64,000 nucleotides of DNA from contig JACEEZ010002650.1 of assembly GCA_016584305.1 (NCBI GenBank), positions 15,001 to 79,000 of the forward strand, read 5' to 3'. Within the stretch, counting starts at the first letter, position 1; each line of letters opens with the position of its first letter. The position numbers were made by a program, and so were the translations under genes. The notes under the pieces are model-generated. The model worked only from the letters and a program-made list of their open reading frames with translations. It did not search any database and had not been told where the DNA came from. Origin of the DNA: Chionoecetes opilio. Its lineage: Eukaryota; Arthropoda; Malacostraca; Decapoda; Majidae. Below are positions 59,425 to 64,000 of the stretch, in pieces.

Positions 59425-60170
59425 GCCAATGACTCCATACCAGAGACAATGACCTCAGGTATGCGCTTTGCACAACGTAAATGGTCTCTGACACGTAAGC
59501 AATAATCATTCCATGCAAAATCGAAAAAAGTACTGCGAAGTACAGTCCTCCTACTTAGCTGAGGTGTAATACCAGAAAGCATATTGGTTAGGGGACGTGA
59601 GGTGCACTGTAGTGATAGACAGTTACAAGTAAAATTGTCATCGGCAGAGCCAAACGGTACAGAAAAGTTTGACAGAATAAAATGAAGGGTTAATGTGAAA
59701 CTTCAAGAATGTTGGCGGTCTCAAGGGTTCGGTCAGAAATACGGGTAGTGTGCTGCACCAGCTGTTCAAGGTCATGAAGGAGAGCAAAGTTGTAGGCTTG
59801 TTCACCAGGTTGGTCAGTGAAAGAGGATGAAAGTCAAGGCTGGTGGTGAACATTGAAATCCCCAAGATTGGACATTCCTGCAAAAGGAAAATAATATGAT
59901 GTGTGCTCCACTTTTGATGTTAAATAGCAAAATAATTTGACATGGTCCGAGGAGTTAGGTGAGAGATATACAGCACTGATAAATTTAGTAAGAGATTGAT
60001 AGTCGAAGCCAGATGACAGAAAATTCAAAAGATCTCAAGACCATGGGCACGAGAGCAGGTATTGTAATTACGGACATATACGCAACAGCCAGCTTTGTTA
60101 ACCTTCGTCCAGAAGCAGATTGGGTTTCAGTAATGCTTCGCGTATATTCCGTTACCCTTAATCTTGGGAA

Positions 60171-61289
60171 CTGTCATTGTTCAGGCTAAAACTGAAATAA
60201 TACAAATGTTAATACAAAATAAGTATTTTAATTAATTTTAATAAGGATTTCATAGAAAATACTTCGTTGCAGAAATAGATAAAATATATGATAAAAATGA
60301 TGATACAAATAGTAACACCTCAACACTCGAGTGCGTTCAAGGTCAAATATGACAGAAGACTGAAGAGGTTACCAGATGTATAGATAGTATGCACAGACGT
60401 CACGAAGTTCCGCCCCGAGCACATGGTTGGGCCTTGCTGGCCGTGCGGTGATGTAAACAAAGGGCATTACTTCCCCTGCAAACGCAGTACACTCACGCTT
60501 ATTAACCTCTGTTTTTATGGCTGGGAAAGTGATTGATGGTGTTCATCTGTCAGACTATCTCTTCCAGATGTTGGACTCAGGATCTATTCCTCGTTACATT
60601 GAATAAATGGAACAAATGTAAGGAAATAGGGAATATAGATCCATATAACATACCGCGGCTCAAATGGAAGGATATCACACGACTCTGCTTGGTGGTGATC
60701 TTCCATATTTATTAAGCCAGTGATATATACCACTAACTTGTGAGCTTGAAAAGTATATATAATCACTCTACCCATGTTTACAATGGACCCATTTACTCTA
60801 CTTGAGGTAACTATAGATTGGAAATCTTCAAGCCTCATATAGTATAAGGCAGTGATGCTGATTTTTCGATGTGAGCAGTATTGTTCAGGATACAGCCATT
60901 TTAAATGGAGGAAAATTTGTGCGCCCTAAAACGACCGGCGCCATGCTGTGACGTCAACAACTCGTCAAATGCAGACCAGCAACACAACTGTCGAGCTGCG
61001 GCTCCACAGTAACATTAACTTGCATTACCCTTACTACCGCAAGATGGCCAATAATCCTCCTTCAAGTTATGTGGTAGGTTTTGACTTTTTTGTGAATATA
61101 TAAGTTGTAGTTTATAAGGAAGTAATGAATAGACGGCGACAAGTGGCTCATGACAACAGGCAAGTGATTACTTCAGGCATCGCAACTCCTTAGAAAGAGC
61201 TCAAATGAACCTACAATGATATGTAGCCTACAGCTAGACAGATAGACGAACTCATAGAAGAACAGGTAGAATGAGAGTGCCTTCCACGC
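60171..61289. other. No confirmed gene
   Basis: Contains a CRE octamer TGACGTCA at 60949 next to a GC-rich patch, and an ATGGCCAATAATCCTCC start-like phrase at about 61043. A short ORF near 60520-60605 is discussed under rejected items. No upstream IR exon was recognised. Confidence 0.5.
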
Positions 61290-61523
<234 letters not shown>

Positions 61524-62133
61524 CAGTGGCGGCTCGTGATAAAATAAAAGGGGGACTGCAGCTTACACAACAGTAGGATACATAAATTTTACCTATCTCA
61601 GGTATGAGTTGTAGTTGATGTTCACGGATTTCCAGTGGTTTATGGGTGGTAGTGGTGGTGGTAGAAGGGATGGTGGGGGTGGTAGTGGTGGTGTAGAAGG
61701 GATGGTGGGGGTGGTAGTGTTGGCAGTAGAGGGGATGGCTGAGGTGGTGATGGTAGAATTACAGTATTACTTGAAAATAAAGTCAGTACCGCTTTATTTT
61801 GCCGACGCCCGCCGTCACTATGCACACCGTCTACACGCACTGGCTGGGGATGAGACTAAAAGCTGCACGGCTGCAGCTCTTGGCGTTCAGAAGTGGCGCA
61901 GCGGCAGCACAGACATGAATCGTACAGCAAATATGAGAGTAACTTACATTTAGGTCTGGTTTTAATGAAAATTCACTTAGTAACGTATTGAAAATAACCT
62001 ACAATGACTTTTTATTATGATATATTTGTTAGTAGTGTATCAATTCTGCTGTGTTTCTAAGGACATCATACACCTGGCAGTGAGTTTCTGGGGGTGCTGC
62101 AGCTCCGCAGCCCTATGCCACGAGCCGCCACTG
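61524..62133. mobile_element. hAT-type MITE
   Basis: The ends are CAGTGGCGGCTCGTG and CACGAGCCGCCACTG, inserted in a TA run so that TATATATA stands on both sides. The interior has GGTGGTAGTGGTGG repeats (61640-61750) and no transposase. Confidence 0.88.
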
Positions 62134-62201
<68 letters not shown>

Positions 62202-62479
62202 TCAAAAGTACATAATGAATCGCCTAGGGCCCTAGATGAAGGGGAAATGCACACTTATGGATGCTTCCCCATGCCCACAGCATTTTCACAACAACACACG
62301 CTGCGTGTGTTGTGTGTTTGTGTGTGTGCGTGCGTGTGGGTAGGTGTTTGTTACTTCATCAGCATACACAGACAAACACCAATCACCAATCCGTAGTTAC
62401 CAGTCAACCAGGCAATATTCACCCAGCAGACATTCACCACTCATCAGTCACCAGTTAGTTACCCATCAGTCACAAGTCA
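62134..62479. other. (TA)n and unassigned DNA
   Basis: A TA run to about 62200, a short GT run near 62310, then CACCA/CAGTCA-rich sequence up to the Helitron start. No gene is visible. Confidence 0.7.
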
Positions 62480-63162
62480 TCTATAATAATATGAGCGAAA
62501 GTGTGTCTGTCTGTGTGTGTGTGTGTGTCTCTGTGTGTGTGTGTGTGTGTCCGCGATAGGTGCCGCCCCCCGTGGCACAATCCCATCATATGGCACAGTT
62601 TTGGAACCAGCTCGACCAGGGGCACATTTTAAGCCCAAATATGAGATGATCCGACCACTTTTTATTTATTTTTTATTTCTAGTAGCCTATTAGCGAGAAT
62701 TGTGAAAAAAAAATGTGGGTTGCGAGAATTGAGGAAACCTTGATGTAGGGTGATGGGTAATGGGTGAGTGAATGGGTGGGGTGATGGGTAATGGGTGTGG
62801 GGTGATGGGTAATGGGTGTGGGGTGATGGGTAAGTGAATGGGTAGGGGTGTTGTGGGAGGAATAGGTTTGGGGGTGATGGGTAATGGGTGAGTGAATGGG
62901 TGTGTGGTGATGGGTAATGGGTGAGTGGATGGGTGGGGGGTGATGGGTAATGGGTGAGTGAATGGGTGGGGGGTGATGGGTAAGGCGTTAATACATACAT
63001 TTCTACATCCATGATTTCAGGAAAGTTAGAAGGGGCTATCTGGAGAGTCTGTGTTTGGTGGGCCGAAGTCCCACCAAACACAGGTGGTGGGCCGAAGGCC
63101 CACCAATAGCCCTCCGCAGGAGTTAGCCAAAAAGACCGCCCGAAGGGCGGCTTTGCGGCTAG
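62480..63162 (+). mobile_element. Helitron, non-autonomous, single unit
   Basis: Starts TCTATAATAATATGAGCG after A and ends GGCTTTGCGGCTAG before T. One 5' end only, so it shows the basic unit: GT/GACA run, CATATGGCACAGTTTTGGAA block, T-rich stretch, GATGGGTAATGGGTGAGTGA minisatellite, the conserved ATCCATGATTTCAGGAAAG block and the GC hairpin. Confidence 0.92.
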
Positions 63163-64000
63163 TATATTATAAAGTCAACAATCCGGTGAATTTGACAATA
63201 TCTGATCTTGTTTTATATGTAGTCCTGGCTGTGGGGGGGGGAGTTCGTGTACATGGCTCTTTTAGAGCATTACCCTAAATTTTATTGTTATATATGTCAA
63301 GGCCGTCAAAAAAAGGTTGGGTAACACTTCCAGATCAGGTACAGTTTTTCCGCAGAGCCCGTTGAAGATATTTGGTCGAGCGTCCAGAATCGAAAATGAC
63401 GATATTGTAGTTTCATGCAATAACCCACCATCAGGTCCACAAAAGTTATTAATTGTGATTAATTATCAAGCCTTTGATAGTACTAACAACATTCTATGAC
63501 TATTCAGACACATAAACCTCGGGTTTCAGTGCGAAATAGCTAAAATGTTAGTGATTTTAGTCCAAAAATCCTTCGAGTTTGAAAATGCCTCTATGTTTGA
63601 AGGCTCTCCACAAAGTCAATATTATACTTAGAACTGTCATACTTCTCCAAAAGTTTCCTTATCAAGTACTCTGACAATTTCAATTCGCATATTGGTTAAA
63701 AAAAATTAAGTATGGTGGCGAGGGAGACAAATATAACCGAGCGTCAACCTTAACTTAAGTTGCCGCGTTAAGCCGCGATTAGCGATTTCGGTCAAATGAT
63801 CATATCTCTCCAAATAATTGTCTTAGGAAGTAAATGTTGTTGTCTATATGTATGCTTTTGACCCTAAGGAATTGAATGACACTATTTTTACGTTGTTTGG
63901 AGTTGATTTGGTTATCATAATGCCAAATTGTCAAAAAAATATGCGGAAACATAATTGTTGGTATGGTAGGCATGGACTCCACATATTAGAGGAAAAGCAA
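63163..64000. other. No recognisable feature
   Basis: AT-rich unique-looking DNA with only short ORFs. No exon of the receptor gene or repeat end was identified. Confidence 0.5.

Larger units (their letters stand above)
50430..60170 (-). mobile_element. Jockey-clade LINE, broken by nested insertions
   Basis: Six minus-strand pieces in order build one element: 59425-60170 (endonuclease end, with LGDFNVHHQP), 58730-59168 (CSRAVQDRETAHKQYR), 56893-57093 (VINILRNEVFYAISGL then KAYGPD), 55673-56158 (NYRPKALTF; HKGDLLATF; DGHCSSPKYINRGVP), about 54810-55222 (SLTSDLDLILEW; FNASKTPFLHLSTRH) and 50430-50757 (a CLGTIHSYSSL tail; INARVDQYLHS). Interruptions are the palindrome, an RTE LINE, a MADF element, a SINE-like repeat, and an I-clade LINE with a second SINE-like repeat. 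Stops and frameshifts show the Jockey copy itself is dead. Confidence 0.8.

Noticed and set aside
60517..60605. Short ORF with LSDYLFQMLDSGSIPRYIE, faintly like the start of an IRF or ETS winged-helix domain
   Set aside because: Only about 28 codons before a stop, no continuation in any frame that keeps the family motifs, and no confirmed splice partner.

Overview
The window reads as arthropod nuclear DNA, most likely from a decapod crustacean (inference). It is AT-rich, packed with long (TA)n, (GA)n and (GT)n microsatellites, carries short TTAGG-type telomere-like runs, and holds non-LTR elements of the Jockey, I, RTE and CR1-like groups. Nothing looks prokaryotic: there are no operons and no intact long ORFs, only spliced exons and transposon relics.

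The one apparently functional host gene is an ionotropic receptor (IR, a variant ionotropic glutamate receptor family of chemosensory channels) on the minus strand. Five consecutive internal exons (49920-50078, 49530-49654, 45022-45187, 28707-28948, 14808-14992) have proper acceptors and donors and join in perfect phase. They encode the end of the amino-terminal domain, the S1 ligand-binding half, membrane segment M1 and the pore loop. Upstream exons lie right of 50078 and downstream exons (M3, S2, M4) left of 14808; I found neither inside the window. Almost all of 14.8-50 kb is therefore intron of this gene, filled with mobile elements.

Layout. 0.5-5.2 kb: a hAT-like foldback element with tandem-repeat arms, then a hAT MITE. 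6.6-14.6 kb: a long-TIR DNA element carrying a decayed gene for an uncharacterised protein with a FEN/XPG-like nuclease signature and a Cys-rich tail. It is itself interrupted by a hAT MITE and by a second element carrying a decayed RNase H-fold transposase-like gene. 15-28.7 kb (IR intron): a repeat present as two inverted copies near both ends of the intron, a Helitron, a LINE fragment, two further FEN-like gene fragments head to head, and a Kolobok-like element with a THAP exon. 28.9-45 kb (IR intron): several foldback elements, a mariner MITE, a CR1-like LINE, a hAT MITE carrying a Helitron, a second Kolobok-like copy, a tRNA-derived SINE, two RTE LINE copies (one carrying a 74-bp piece of an IR exon), and a palindromic element. 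45-49.9 kb: a hAT-like MITE, a Helitron array and a young non-autonomous LTR element. 50.4-60.2 kb: one Jockey LINE broken by an I-clade LINE, two SINE-like repeats, a MADF-bearing TIR element, an RTE LINE with a perfect 10-bp TSD, and a near-perfect palindrome. 61-63 kb: a hAT MITE and a fourth Helitron.

The strongest candidates for something undescribed are the FEN-like/Cys-rich DNA element family with its nested partner, the Helitron arrays with several 5' ends but one 3' end, the templated copy of an IR exon inside an RTE element, and the inverted repeats bracketing an IR intron. All family assignments are from reading motifs and alignments by eye; no search was run.
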